Of a DNA stretch of 13,316 nt, positions 6,952 through 13,316 are shown piece by piece (positions within the stretch are counted from its first letter, which is position 1; each line of letters opens with the position of its first letter). A program made the position numbers and the translations under genes. Source of the stretch: Candidatus Hodarchaeota archaeon (GTDB lineage Archaea > Asgardarchaeota > Heimdallarchaeia > Hodarchaeales > Hodarchaeaceae); assembly GCA_016839665.1 (NCBI GenBank), contig JAEOTU010000274.1:1-13316 (forward strand), read 5' to 3'. The notes under the pieces are model-generated. The model was not told where the DNA came from, searched no databases, and saw nothing but the letters and a program-made list of their open reading frames with translations.

Positions 6952-8787
6952 ATGTCACAAAGTGCTGCTTCATCCCGAAAATCGCAACCTTCCTTTCCAC
7001 GTTGGTTTTTAGGTCACTTAACTGCTAATCCGATTATTATTATTCTCGTAGTTTTAGGAACAGCAGTTGTAATATTTACTCGCCTCCTCATTCCTGTCAT
7101 TCTAGGGCAGGCGATCGATATTGCGATTATCGATAAAGATAATCTGTTTAGCTCTGATGAACAATTTTCTCTCCTAGGGGAATTTGTACTCATGCTCTTT
7201 GTTTTGGGGGTATTCCGTCTTTTAATTGGTTTTATTACCACCATTGCCAATGATTGGTTATCATGGACTGCTCAACGACGGATTAGAGAAGAATTCTTCG
7301 ATTCCATGCAGAACAAACCACTAAAATTCCATGACTCCGTTCGAACAGGCGAATTGATGGCTCTAGCTACCAATGATTTGGGTCAGGTGGGTGGGATGAT
7401 CAGTCCAGGTCTTAGTATGATGTCTAATGTGTTTATCTCCATTGTTTTCTCTGCGTTTTTGATAATTGAAGTACTCGATTCGATTGAGCTGCTCATTATT
7501 TCAATTCCCTTTTTCATTGCTTATATTTGGACGATAAGGAGTTACAATCGCAAAATGGCTCCTATTAGTCACACTTTCATGAGGAAGTGGGGTGCGATTG
7601 CTACTGCTGTGCAGGACAATATCACTGGAGCTGAAGTTGTTCGTGCATTTGCAGAAGAATCCTATGAGCGAGAAAAATTCATGAAATATGTACTTGATTT
7701 TCGAGATACTTGGTACAAACAACAGATACTTCAAGCACGCTATTTTCCTACGCTTGTTTTGTTTGCAGCTATTGGCTTTTCTCTATTAGCGGGATCATAC
7801 CTGATTGTTGTACTTGATCGGTTAACAATCGGGAATCTTATAGCATACAACGGTTTATTAATTAGTTTATTGGTTCCTACTTATGTGATTAGTTTTGCTG
7901 TCACAATTTTTAATGCTGGATTAGCAGGTGCACGGAGAATTCATGCGATGGAAGTCCGTGAAGAAAGAGAAGAGAGTGAGCTTGAAAAGAAAGAATTTCC
8001 TTCTCACATTCCAGGAGCAATTCGGTTTGAGAATGTATCATTCAAATATCCAACATCGAAGAAACCAGTATTAGATGATATTAGTTTTACTGTCGCTCCC
8101 GGTCAAACTATTGCAATAGTAGGGCCTACTGGATCAGGAAAATCCTCCCTTACAAACTTATTACTTAGACTCTATGATTATGAAGGGCGAATTACGATTG
8201 AGGGAACAGATATCAAGGAATATTCTCTTGAGTCTTTAAGGAAAAGTTTTGGTCGGATCGAACAAGATATTTACCTCTTTCCTCGCTCCGTACGGGAGAA
8301 TATTGCTTTTGGTGCAAGAGATGCAAGTCAAGAAGACATTGAACATGCTGCCCGATTAGCCCAGGCTCATGATTTCATTTTAAAGTTTCCCAAGGGTTAT
8401 GATACATATGTGGGTGAAGGGGGTAGCCAGCTATCAGGAGGCCAAAGACAGAGAATCGCTTTAGCGAGAACTTTTTTGACTGATCCCAAAATATTAATCT
8501 TAGACGACTCAACTAGCTCTGTAGATTCAGAGACTGAAGAGAAAATCGTAAAAGCTATTGATGCGTTGAGTCAGGGAAGAACAATGTTTATTACAACCCA
8601 TAGACTATCAAGTATACGTCAAGCTGATTGTGTTTTAGTTATCAAAGGGGGAAAAATAGTCTCCAAAGGCCACCATTCCAGACTAATCTATACATCACCA
8701 GACTATCGCAGGATTTTTGGTAAAAACGTTGACCTTCCCCCTTTGCAAATTGATAAAGTTGGGATATCACCAATAGGAGGTTCTTAA
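6952..8787 (+). CDS. ABC exporter subunit 1, degenerate ATP-site half (TMD-NBD)
   Basis: A 611-residue half-transporter of the ABCB/multidrug exporter type. A Ser-rich cytoplasmic N-terminus precedes six predicted membrane helices (about 26-52, 75-99, 154-176, 178-196, 266-288 and 296-322), then a nucleotide-binding domain from about 355. That domain has Walker A GPTGSGKSS at 391-399, Q-loop Gln438, signature LSGGQ at 494-498, Walker B LILDD with Asp519, and H-loop His550. Asp519 replaces the catalytic Glu, as in the TM287, LmrC and BmrC partners of heterodimeric exporters. Its own ATP site is therefore expected to hydrolyse poorly, while its intact signature completes the partner's active site. 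The stop codon abuts the ATG of the next gene, so the two form an operon. A drug, lipid or peptide substrate is possible, but the sequence does not say which. Confidence 0.93.
   Translation: MSQSAASSRKSQPSFPRWFLGHLTANPIIIILVVLGTAVVIFTRLLIPVILGQAIDIAIIDKDNLFSSDEQFSLLGEFVLMLFVLGVFRLLIGFITTIANDWLSWTAQRRIREEFFDSMQNKPLKFHDSVRTGELMALATNDLGQVGGMISPGLSMMSNVFISIVFSAFLIIEVLDSIELLIISIPFFIAYIWTIRSYNRKMAPISHTFMRKWGAIATAVQDNITGAEVVRAFAEESYEREKFMKYVLDFRDTWYKQQILQARYFPTLVLFAAIGFSLLAGSYLIVVLDRLTIGNLIAYNGLLISLLVPTYVISFAVTIFNAGLAGARRIHAMEVREEREESELEKKEFPSHIPGAIRFENVSFKYPTSKKPVLDDISFTVAPGQTIAIVGPTGSGKSSLTNLLLRLYDYEGRITIEGTDIKEYSLESLRKSFGRIEQDIYLFPRSVRENIAFGARDASQEDIEHAARLAQAHDFILKFPKGYDTYVGEGGSQLSGGQRQRIALARTFLTDPKILILDDSTSSVDSETEEKIVKAIDALSQGRTMFITTHRLSSIRQADCVLVIKGGKIVSKGHHSRLIYTSPDYRRIFGKNVDLPPLQIDKVGISPIGGS
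8776..8781 (+). promoter_or_regulatory. Shine-Dalgarno for ABC exporter subunit 2
   Basis: GGAGGT lies inside the last codons of subunit 1, six nt before the ATG at 8788, which directly follows the TAA. It matches the archaeal/bacterial anti-Shine-Dalgarno well and supports translational coupling of the two subunits, giving equal amounts for heterodimer assembly. Confidence 0.8.
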
Positions 8788-10641
8788 ATGGGGTGGATAT
8801 TTCACGGCATTGAAGCAAAAGATCAAGAAAGAAAGTACTCGGATTGGGAATTAATAAAGCGTAGCGCTAAACGTATGACTCCTTACAAACGACCAATCAT
8901 TGTTTCCACAATAACAATGGTAGTCGCAACTATCATATCATTGTTTACTCCCATGATATTTGCCAATTTGATTGATACACTGCAAAACCCTCAAGCAGAT
9001 GTTTTCATTCTAATTTTATTTGGCGGAGGTGTCAGCTACCTTCTCTTATATGTGTTTTCATGGGTAACTGACTATATCATCAACCTCCAATTTGCGAAAC
9101 AGGTACCTGACTTCATGGTGACTTTACGAGGAGACATCTTTGCTGCTCTTCAAAAACAAGACATGAAGTTTTTCGATCAACACCGAAGTGGAAGACTTAA
9201 TTCACGAGTATCAAGCGATGCCTCTGATTACGGTAATGCGGTTTCTATTGTGATGACTGTAGTAGGGCAGGTTCTTATTTTAATTCTTATTTTTGTCATT
9301 CTTGCATTCATCAATCTACCTTTAGCCTTGCTGACTGCAATGGTTATCCCAGTATTATTAATCGCAAGTTTTGCTTTTCGTAAGATTGCCCGGATAACCA
9401 ACATGTCATTTCGAAGGGCGCATGCTGAGGTAAATGCGTCAATGGCTGAATCAGTTAGCGGCATTCAGGTAAGTAAGGGCTTTGGGGTCGAGACTGAAAG
9501 TCTGGAAGATTTCAAAAAAGTAAATCAGCGACATTATGTGTCAGGTATTCGACGCAGTGTATCAATGAATTTATTCTTCCCTGTTGTGGACTTTGTTTCA
9601 GCTATGGGTACAGTTCTGATCCTATTCTTTGGGGGACAAGGGGTTATACTGGAATTGGGTTTTGCCACACCTGGGATATTATTTCTGTTCCTAACTTATC
9701 TTACTCGTTTCTTTTTCCCTGTCCAGCAATTGGTAAACTTTTATGCACAAATTCAGGCAGGTTTTGCTGGATATGAACGTATTCTTCAAGTTATTGACGC
9801 AGAACCCGAAGTACAAGATCTAGGTGACGTTGAGGTAGATCAAATTGAAGGACAAATTAAGTTCCAAAATGTGGATTTTGAGTATGTTTCTGACGCACCA
9901 GTCTTAAGAGATTTCTCTTTAACTATAAATCCAGGGGAGAAACTAGCAATTGTTGGCCACACAGGCGCAGGAAAAACTTCAATCATCTCGATTTTAACTC
10001 GTTTTTATGAATTTCAAGGAGGAAAGATCTTAGTAGATGGAACCAACATCCGAGATATTCCCCTAAAATCTTATCGAAAGCATCTCGGGATTGTATTGCA
10101 AACGCCATTCCTTTTCAATGGTACGATTGAAGAAAACATCACGTACGGTAGAAAAGATGCCACTGAAGAAGATCTTCGGCGTGCAATGAGAATTTCCAGA
10201 GTAGACGAGATATTAGAGTATTTAAAAGATGGAACGCAGACACAAGTTGGAGAAGGGGGATCTCTTCTCAGTACAGGCCAAAGGCAGTTAGTAAGTTTTG
10301 CTCGTGCGCTGCTTGCAGATCCACGGATTTTGATTTTGGACGAAGCTACCTCCTCCGTTGACGCCTATACAGAAAGCATGATTCAAGAATCCTTGGAAGA
10401 ATTAATGAAAGGACGGACTTCGATTGTCATTGCTCACCGTCTGAGTACTGTTAAGAATGCAGATCGCATCATTGTTCTCGATCAAGGCAAAATCACCGAA
10501 GATGGCACTCATAACGATCTCTTAGGACAAGAGGGCGAGTATGCTAACTTATACAACACATATTTCAAACACCAAGAAGTCACTTGGGCTCCGAGCGTTG
10601 TTCCAGAGCTTGCTGCAGCTGATTCGACAAGTCCTCCTTAA
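8788..10641 (+). CDS. ABC exporter subunit 2, catalytic ATP-site half (TMD-NBD)
   Basis: A 617-residue partner of the preceding subunit, with the same architecture: about six membrane helices (roughly 36-60, 72-96, 150-175, 177-197, 262-285 and 291-312) and a nucleotide-binding domain from about 355. Motifs are Walker A GHTGAGKTS at 390-398, Q-loop Gln438, signature LSTGQ at 494-498 (second Gly of LSGGQ changed to Thr), Walker B LILDEATSS with catalytic Glu519, and His550. The complementary pattern, canonical Walker B here with canonical signature in subunit 1, predicts one active and one degenerate composite ATP site in a heterodimer of the TM287/288 kind. The C-terminal tail after about residue 595 is Pro/Ser/Ala-rich and probably flexible. 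The gene ends 45 bp before a convergent gene. Confidence 0.93.
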   Translation: MGWIFHGIEAKDQERKYSDWELIKRSAKRMTPYKRPIIVSTITMVVATIISLFTPMIFANLIDTLQNPQADVFILILFGGGVSYLLLYVFSWVTDYIINLQFAKQVPDFMVTLRGDIFAALQKQDMKFFDQHRSGRLNSRVSSDASDYGNAVSIVMTVVGQVLILILIFVILAFINLPLALLTAMVIPVLLIASFAFRKIARITNMSFRRAHAEVNASMAESVSGIQVSKGFGVETESLEDFKKVNQRHYVSGIRRSVSMNLFFPVVDFVSAMGTVLILFFGGQGVILELGFATPGILFLFLTYLTRFFFPVQQLVNFYAQIQAGFAGYERILQVIDAEPEVQDLGDVEVDQIEGQIKFQNVDFEYVSDAPVLRDFSLTINPGEKLAIVGHTGAGKTSIISILTRFYEFQGGKILVDGTNIRDIPLKSYRKHLGIVLQTPFLFNGTIEENITYGRKDATEEDLRRAMRISRVDEILEYLKDGTQTQVGEGGSLLSTGQRQLVSFARALLADPRILILDEATSSVDAYTESMIQESLEELMKGRTSIVIAHRLSTVKNADRIIVLDQGKITEDGTHNDLLGQEGEYANLYNTYFKHQEVTWAPSVVPELAAADSTSPP

Positions 10642-10653
10642 ACTCGAGATTTA

Positions 10654-10680
10654 CTAGGAGCTAGAAGATTTTTCTCCTGG
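10654..10680. terminator. bidirectional terminator candidate between convergent genes
   Basis: CTAGGAG at 10654-10660 pairs with CTCCTGG at 10674-10680 (seven pairs, one of them G-T) around a 13-nt loop that contains a run of T at 10669-10673. It sits in the 45-bp gap between the stops of the exporter operon and the minus-strand gene, where a shared terminator is expected. The T run lies inside the loop rather than after the stem, so this is not a textbook intrinsic terminator. Confidence 0.4.
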
Positions 10681-10686
10681 ATAAGG

Positions 10687-12009
10687 TCACTCACCTAGCA
10701 ACTGTTCCAACGATGGTGTTTCCTGTTTCTTGGGTGTAGGTGTTGTATCCATATATCTCTTAAGTAATTGTACTACTGATCGAACCTCTTCAACCTGACT
10801 AGCAGATAATTTGCCTCGCATAAAATCATTTAATGCTTTTTCTTGGAGACTTTCAAATTTCGTGGTATCTTTCTCCTCGACTGCTCCATGAAGTGATTTT
10901 TTAAAATTATTGAAGGACCTACGCCTGAAAAAATAAGGAATTCCTTTTACAACTGTGATCAATCCAATAAGTCCCGAAAGACCTATTGAAAAGTAGTCTG
11001 ATAAAGAAAATTGTGCAAGAAATTCAGTATATGAACTTAGTTTAATATAATGGGGTAGATAGCTATCAGAAGCGAACATAAATGTCGCAATATTACCTTC
11101 CTTTGAATTGTCTCTCTCTCCATCACTAACCTTAGTTTTATAGACCGAATCAAAGTCAAAGGAAATCGTTTGTCGTACCGGAAGTTTGATTGAAAGAGTG
11201 ATATCTTGAGAGCTATCAGTGAAATACCGTTGGTATCTCGGAACTGGTTCAGGAGTGTCAAATTGAGAAGGTGTTAAATAAACGAATCCTGAATAACCTT
11301 GGGTACTGGGAATATAATCAAGCGCGGTACCAGGGGCTTTTATCCGAACTTCCTCATGGACGTGACGATCACTACTTTCTTCATCGTTAACATATTCACT
11401 TTCATAGTGAAAATCCGAAAGCTGACCAAGCTCCAGTCTATTTAGGTCAAACATGAATGGTTCTGGTAATGCGATAAGAAATGTGGTTGTTTGACGAAGA
11501 ACCATCATTTGTTCAATGACAAAGAATTCTTCTGTTTCACTGAAATTTTCATGGTGTAATTCAAGTGAACTTACTTCTATATCCAATGTTGAGATATTGA
11601 AAGGTATTAACTGTTTTAAAGCCTGATAATTCTTAAAATCATCCACTAATGACGAATTCTTGAAAAGATCAAAGTTGCCATTCCAATCAGTAGTGGAAAA
11701 TTCAACATTAAATCTTAAAAAAATATCCGAATGCGTCGTTAACTTAGCAATAGCAAAATATCTTCTAATACCTGGTTCTTCTTCTGGATTTGGAAAATCA
11801 GTTATACGTTTATAGGTGGTAGTCGTATCTGTTAAAGTTATGTTTACCGTAGTATGAGCACTTTCTTCTGATTGATCTTGCCGGAGCTGAACTTGGTTAT
11901 CACAAGGAGAAAAACTTAGAACTGGTATTATGATAAATAAAAGAGTAAGTCCAATAATCGTACAATAAATCATTCTCATTAATAAGCAATAATTTAACGA
12001 GTAAGCCAT
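10687..12009 (-). CDS. unrecognised type I membrane protein with large extracellular domain
   Basis: I do not recognise the family. The frame opens at a GTG (12018), but the ATG at 12009 is preferred here (440 residues), and an ATG at 11979 would give the most compact signal peptide. Numbering from the GTG: a hydrophobic stretch at about 17-37 (IIGLTLLFIIIPVL) looks like a signal peptide or anchor. It is followed by about 300 mostly polar, beta-rich residues with four N-glycosylation sequons (Asn59, Asn121, Asn141, Asn158). A second hydrophobic helix at about 343-364 is followed by RRR. A charged, helical cytoplasmic tail of about 75 residues carries a TPTPKK linker. The predicted topology is outside domain, single span, cytosolic tail. 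The segment just before Asp41 has a Cys39, but FSPC does not fit a lipobox well. The gene diverges from the methyltransferase and converges on the exporter operon. A sensor, surface or envelope-maintenance role is possible but unproven. Confidence 0.75.
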   Translation of the reverse strand: MAYSLNYCLLMRMIYCTIIGLTLLFIIIPVLSFSPCDNQVQLRQDQSEESAHTTVNITLTDTTTTYKRITDFPNPEEEPGIRRYFAIAKLTTHSDIFLRFNVEFSTTDWNGNFDLFKNSSLVDDFKNYQALKQLIPFNISTLDIEVSSLELHHENFSETEEFFVIEQMMVLRQTTTFLIALPEPFMFDLNRLELGQLSDFHYESEYVNDEESSDRHVHEEVRIKAPGTALDYIPSTQGYSGFVYLTPSQFDTPEPVPRYQRYFTDSSQDITLSIKLPVRQTISFDFDSVYKTKVSDGERDNSKEGNIATFMFASDSYLPHYIKLSSYTEFLAQFSLSDYFSIGLSGLIGLITVVKGIPYFFRRRSFNNFKKSLHGAVEEKDTTKFESLQEKALNDFMRGKLSASQVEEVRSVVQLLKRYMDTTPTPKKQETPSLEQLLGE

Positions 12010-12026
12010 GGATATCACGTAGAAAG

Positions 12027-12048
12027 TAATATAATCCTTAATATTAAG
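12027..12048 (-). promoter_or_regulatory. promoter region with 12-bp palindrome, divergent genes
   Basis: The gap between the minus-strand membrane protein and the methyltransferase contains ATTATATTA (minus strand, 12027-12035) and the perfect palindrome CTTAATATTAAG (12037-12048). Either could act as the TATA element of the minus-strand gene: the first is 22 nt before the ATG at 12009, and the second is 25 nt before the GTG at 12018. The choice therefore affects the start call. The palindrome could also be a regulator site. Confidence 0.35.
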
Positions 12049-12123
12049 AAGCTATCCTTTTGCATTCATATGGAATTTACTACAAAGGTTGATTAAAGTC
12101 CTGAAAGAACATTTTTTCGTTCT

Positions 12124-12129
12124 AGGTGA
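12124..12129 (+). promoter_or_regulatory. Shine-Dalgarno that fixes the methyltransferase start
   Basis: AGGTGA lies 8 nt before the ATG at 12138. The alternative GTG start at 12126 falls within this motif and so is unlikely to be used. The same AGGTGA core recurs before the next gene. Confidence 0.65.
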
Positions 12130-12137
12130 ATAATTTT

Positions 12138-12767
12138 ATGGACATAGATAAAATTGAATTAGTAAAGAACGGTTATGAGAAAGTAGCGAAATGTTACAGG
12201 GAGGAAAAAAATTTAACCTTTCTAAACCTAGCGATCTTTGAGTTATGGTTTTCAATGCTCTCTGATGGGACTGTATTAGACCTAGGATGTGGTTCGGGTT
12301 ATCCCATAGCACAAAAATTCATACAAACAAGTAAACCCTATCTAGGGATTGATTTGGCTAAATCTCAAATTTCACTCGCGACAAAACAATTTCCAAGTAA
12401 AAATGTTCAGTTCAGAGTTGCGGAAATGTTGAAATTTTGTCAACAGAGCAATGAAGGTCAGTATGGTGGAATTATTGCTCTGCATTCCATCTTTCATCTC
12501 CCACGACAACTTCATCTTGATTTTTTTCTAGAAATAAAAAGAATTCTGAGACCAAATGCCCCTTTTCTCTTTTCTGTTCCCGAGACAGCTGATGAGGGGT
12601 CAACCTATTACTGGTTTGGCACAAAAATGTGGTGGAGCAGTTTTTCACATACTTGGTACAAAAAAACGTTGAACGAATTGGGATTTAAACCAATAATGTC
12701 TTATCGGGAAAAAACATTGTTTTTAAAGAAAGAGGAAATTAATTGGTATCTACTTTTTCAAGTTTGA
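12138..12767 (+). CDS. class I SAM-dependent methyltransferase
   Basis: A 209-residue protein with the Rossmann-like fold of small-molecule SAM methyltransferases (Methyltransf_11/25-like). Motif I is VLDLGCGSGYP at 46-56, which binds SAM. The acidic end of the second strand is Asp72 in YLGIDLAKSQ, and Ala95-Glu96 follow the third strand. The post-motif segment GGIIALHSIFHLPR at 110-123 and the ILRPN loop at 136-140 are typical. The substrate is unknown. The C-terminal part is rich in Trp, Tyr and Phe (YYWFGTKMWW at 157-166), which suggests a hydrophobic or aromatic acceptor pocket. I chose the ATG start because AGGTGA precedes it at good spacing; the GTG at 12126 would add four residues. A peptidase gene follows after 28 nt, probably in the same operon. 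Confidence 0.88.
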   Translation: MDIDKIELVKNGYEKVAKCYREEKNLTFLNLAIFELWFSMLSDGTVLDLGCGSGYPIAQKFIQTSKPYLGIDLAKSQISLATKQFPSKNVQFRVAEMLKFCQQSNEGQYGGIIALHSIFHLPRQLHLDFFLEIKRILRPNAPFLFSVPETADEGSTYYWFGTKMWWSSFSHTWYKKTLNELGFKPIMSYREKTLFLKKEEINWYLLFQV

Positions 12768-12783
12768 TTGCTTAATTCACTTT

Positions 12784-12790
12784 AAGGTGA
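12784..12790 (+). promoter_or_regulatory. Shine-Dalgarno of the M42 peptidase gene
   Basis: AAGGTGA stands 5 nt before the ATG at 12796. With the 28-nt gap to the methyltransferase stop, this supports translation of the peptidase as a second gene of the same transcript. Confidence 0.7.
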
Positions 12791-12795
12791 CTTCA

Positions 12796-13316
12796 ATGAC
12801 AAGTCAGATTAATGAAATGTTGATAAAATGTCTAGAAATTCCGGGTCAGAGTGGATTTGAATCTCGAATCCGCGCATTTTTATTGGAAAAATTGAGAAAC
12901 TACGGGGAAATCTCCCAAGATAACTTAGGTTCAGTCATCTGCAAAATTAGAGGAACAGAGCCCCAAGGGAGGAAATTGTTAATTGCAGCTCACATGGACA
13001 CATGTGGGTTCATAGTCCATAGTATAGCAGCTGGACAGATTAAGTGTCTTAACTTCGGTTATCGAAGCACTGATGCATGTCACCTTCAACCTGTAATTAT
13101 TACAACAAATAAGGGGGATGTTCATGGATTAATGTATGCAAAAAGTGATGACACGAAAAAGTCCTCATTTACGATTGACATTGGGGTTCACTCTCCAAGA
13201 GAAATAACCGAGTTGGGTATTCTCGCTGGTGATCCAGTTCATTTTCACATAGATCCATTTTTAATAGGCGATCCCTCAATGAACATAATTTGTTCTCCAC
13301 GTTTGGATAATAGACT
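12796..13316 (+). CDS. M42-family aminopeptidase (TET/FrvX-like), 3' truncated by window end
   Basis: The first 173 codons of a di-metal aminopeptidase of the M42 family, cytosolic enzymes that often form dodecameric TET particles and trim peptides. The N-terminal helix region (EIPGQSGFESRIRAFLLEKL, 14-33) matches the family opening. IAAHMDTCGFIV at 63-74 supplies the first metal ligand His66 with Asp68. The inserted beta domain ends in FTIDIGVHSPREITELGI, a family hallmark, at 125-142. The last visible residues, RLDNR, carry the bridging Asp171. Two departures from the usual consensus stand out: Thr69-Cys70 where many members have Glu-Ile, and Asn172 where LDDR is more common. The catalytic Glu and remaining ligands lie beyond the window, so activity cannot be judged. 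The reading frame is open to the end. Confidence 0.88.
   Translation, partial: MTSQINEMLIKCLEIPGQSGFESRIRAFLLEKLRNYGEISQDNLGSVICKIRGTEPQGRKLLIAAHMDTCGFIVHSIAAGQIKCLNFGYRSTDACHLQPVIITTNKGDVHGLMYAKSDDTKKSSFTIDIGVHSPREITELGILAGDPVHFHIDPFLIGDPSMNIICSPRLDNR

Noticed and set aside
1..13316. CRISPR array, tRNA/rRNA, insertion sequence, prophage or defence cassette
   Set aside because: I saw no regularly spaced repeats, cloverleaf-like arms, transposase or integrase motifs, or nuclease/effector domains. The genes are metabolic, repair and transport.

Overview
The window looks like part of an archaeal chromosome of moderately low GC. The main evidence is a geranylgeranyl-reductase-family flavoprotein, the enzyme type that saturates archaeal isoprenoid lipids. 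Several genes also have a TATA-like A/T element about 22-31 nt before the start codon (leaderless-style), while genes inside operons carry AGGTGA/GGAGGT Shine-Dalgarno motifs. An Asgard-type (Heimdall-like) mesophile is my guess from the mix of archaeal lipid, bacterial-type repair and fermentative genes. It is not demonstrated by any single marker here.

Layout, left to right. A short leader (1-157) precedes a geranylgeranyl reductase homologue (158-1516, +) and a tryptophanase/tyrosine phenol-lyase family enzyme (about 1566-2966, +). The specificity residues of the latter read as tryptophanase. A 637-bp AT-rich gap follows. It holds a previously hidden remnant of a second geranylgeranyl reductase gene (3034-3099) and a hairpin/T-tract terminator candidate. 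On the minus strand lies a complete bacterial-type UvrA (3604-6501). A 450-bp divergent regulatory region with two clear inverted repeats separates uvrA from a two-gene operon (6952-8787 and 8788-10641, +). That operon encodes the two halves of an asymmetric heterodimeric ABC exporter. A minus-strand gene (10687 to about 12009) encodes an unrecognised, probably surface-exposed single-span membrane protein. It converges on the ABC operon and diverges from a methyltransferase gene (12138-12767, +). A truncated M42-family aminopeptidase gene (12796 to the window end) follows 28 nt downstream, probably in the same operon.

The genes do not form one obvious pathway. The coherent units are (i) the ABC exporter pair, with one canonical and one degenerate ATP site split between the subunits; (ii) the reductase-lyase pair, next to a decayed reductase copy that suggests local duplication and loss; and (iii) the methyltransferase-peptidase pair. 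I did not find a CRISPR array, tRNA, rRNA, insertion sequence or defence-type cassette. The most worthwhile leads are the gene remnant, the substrate call for the lyase, the unknown membrane protein, and the inverted repeats between uvrA and the exporter.
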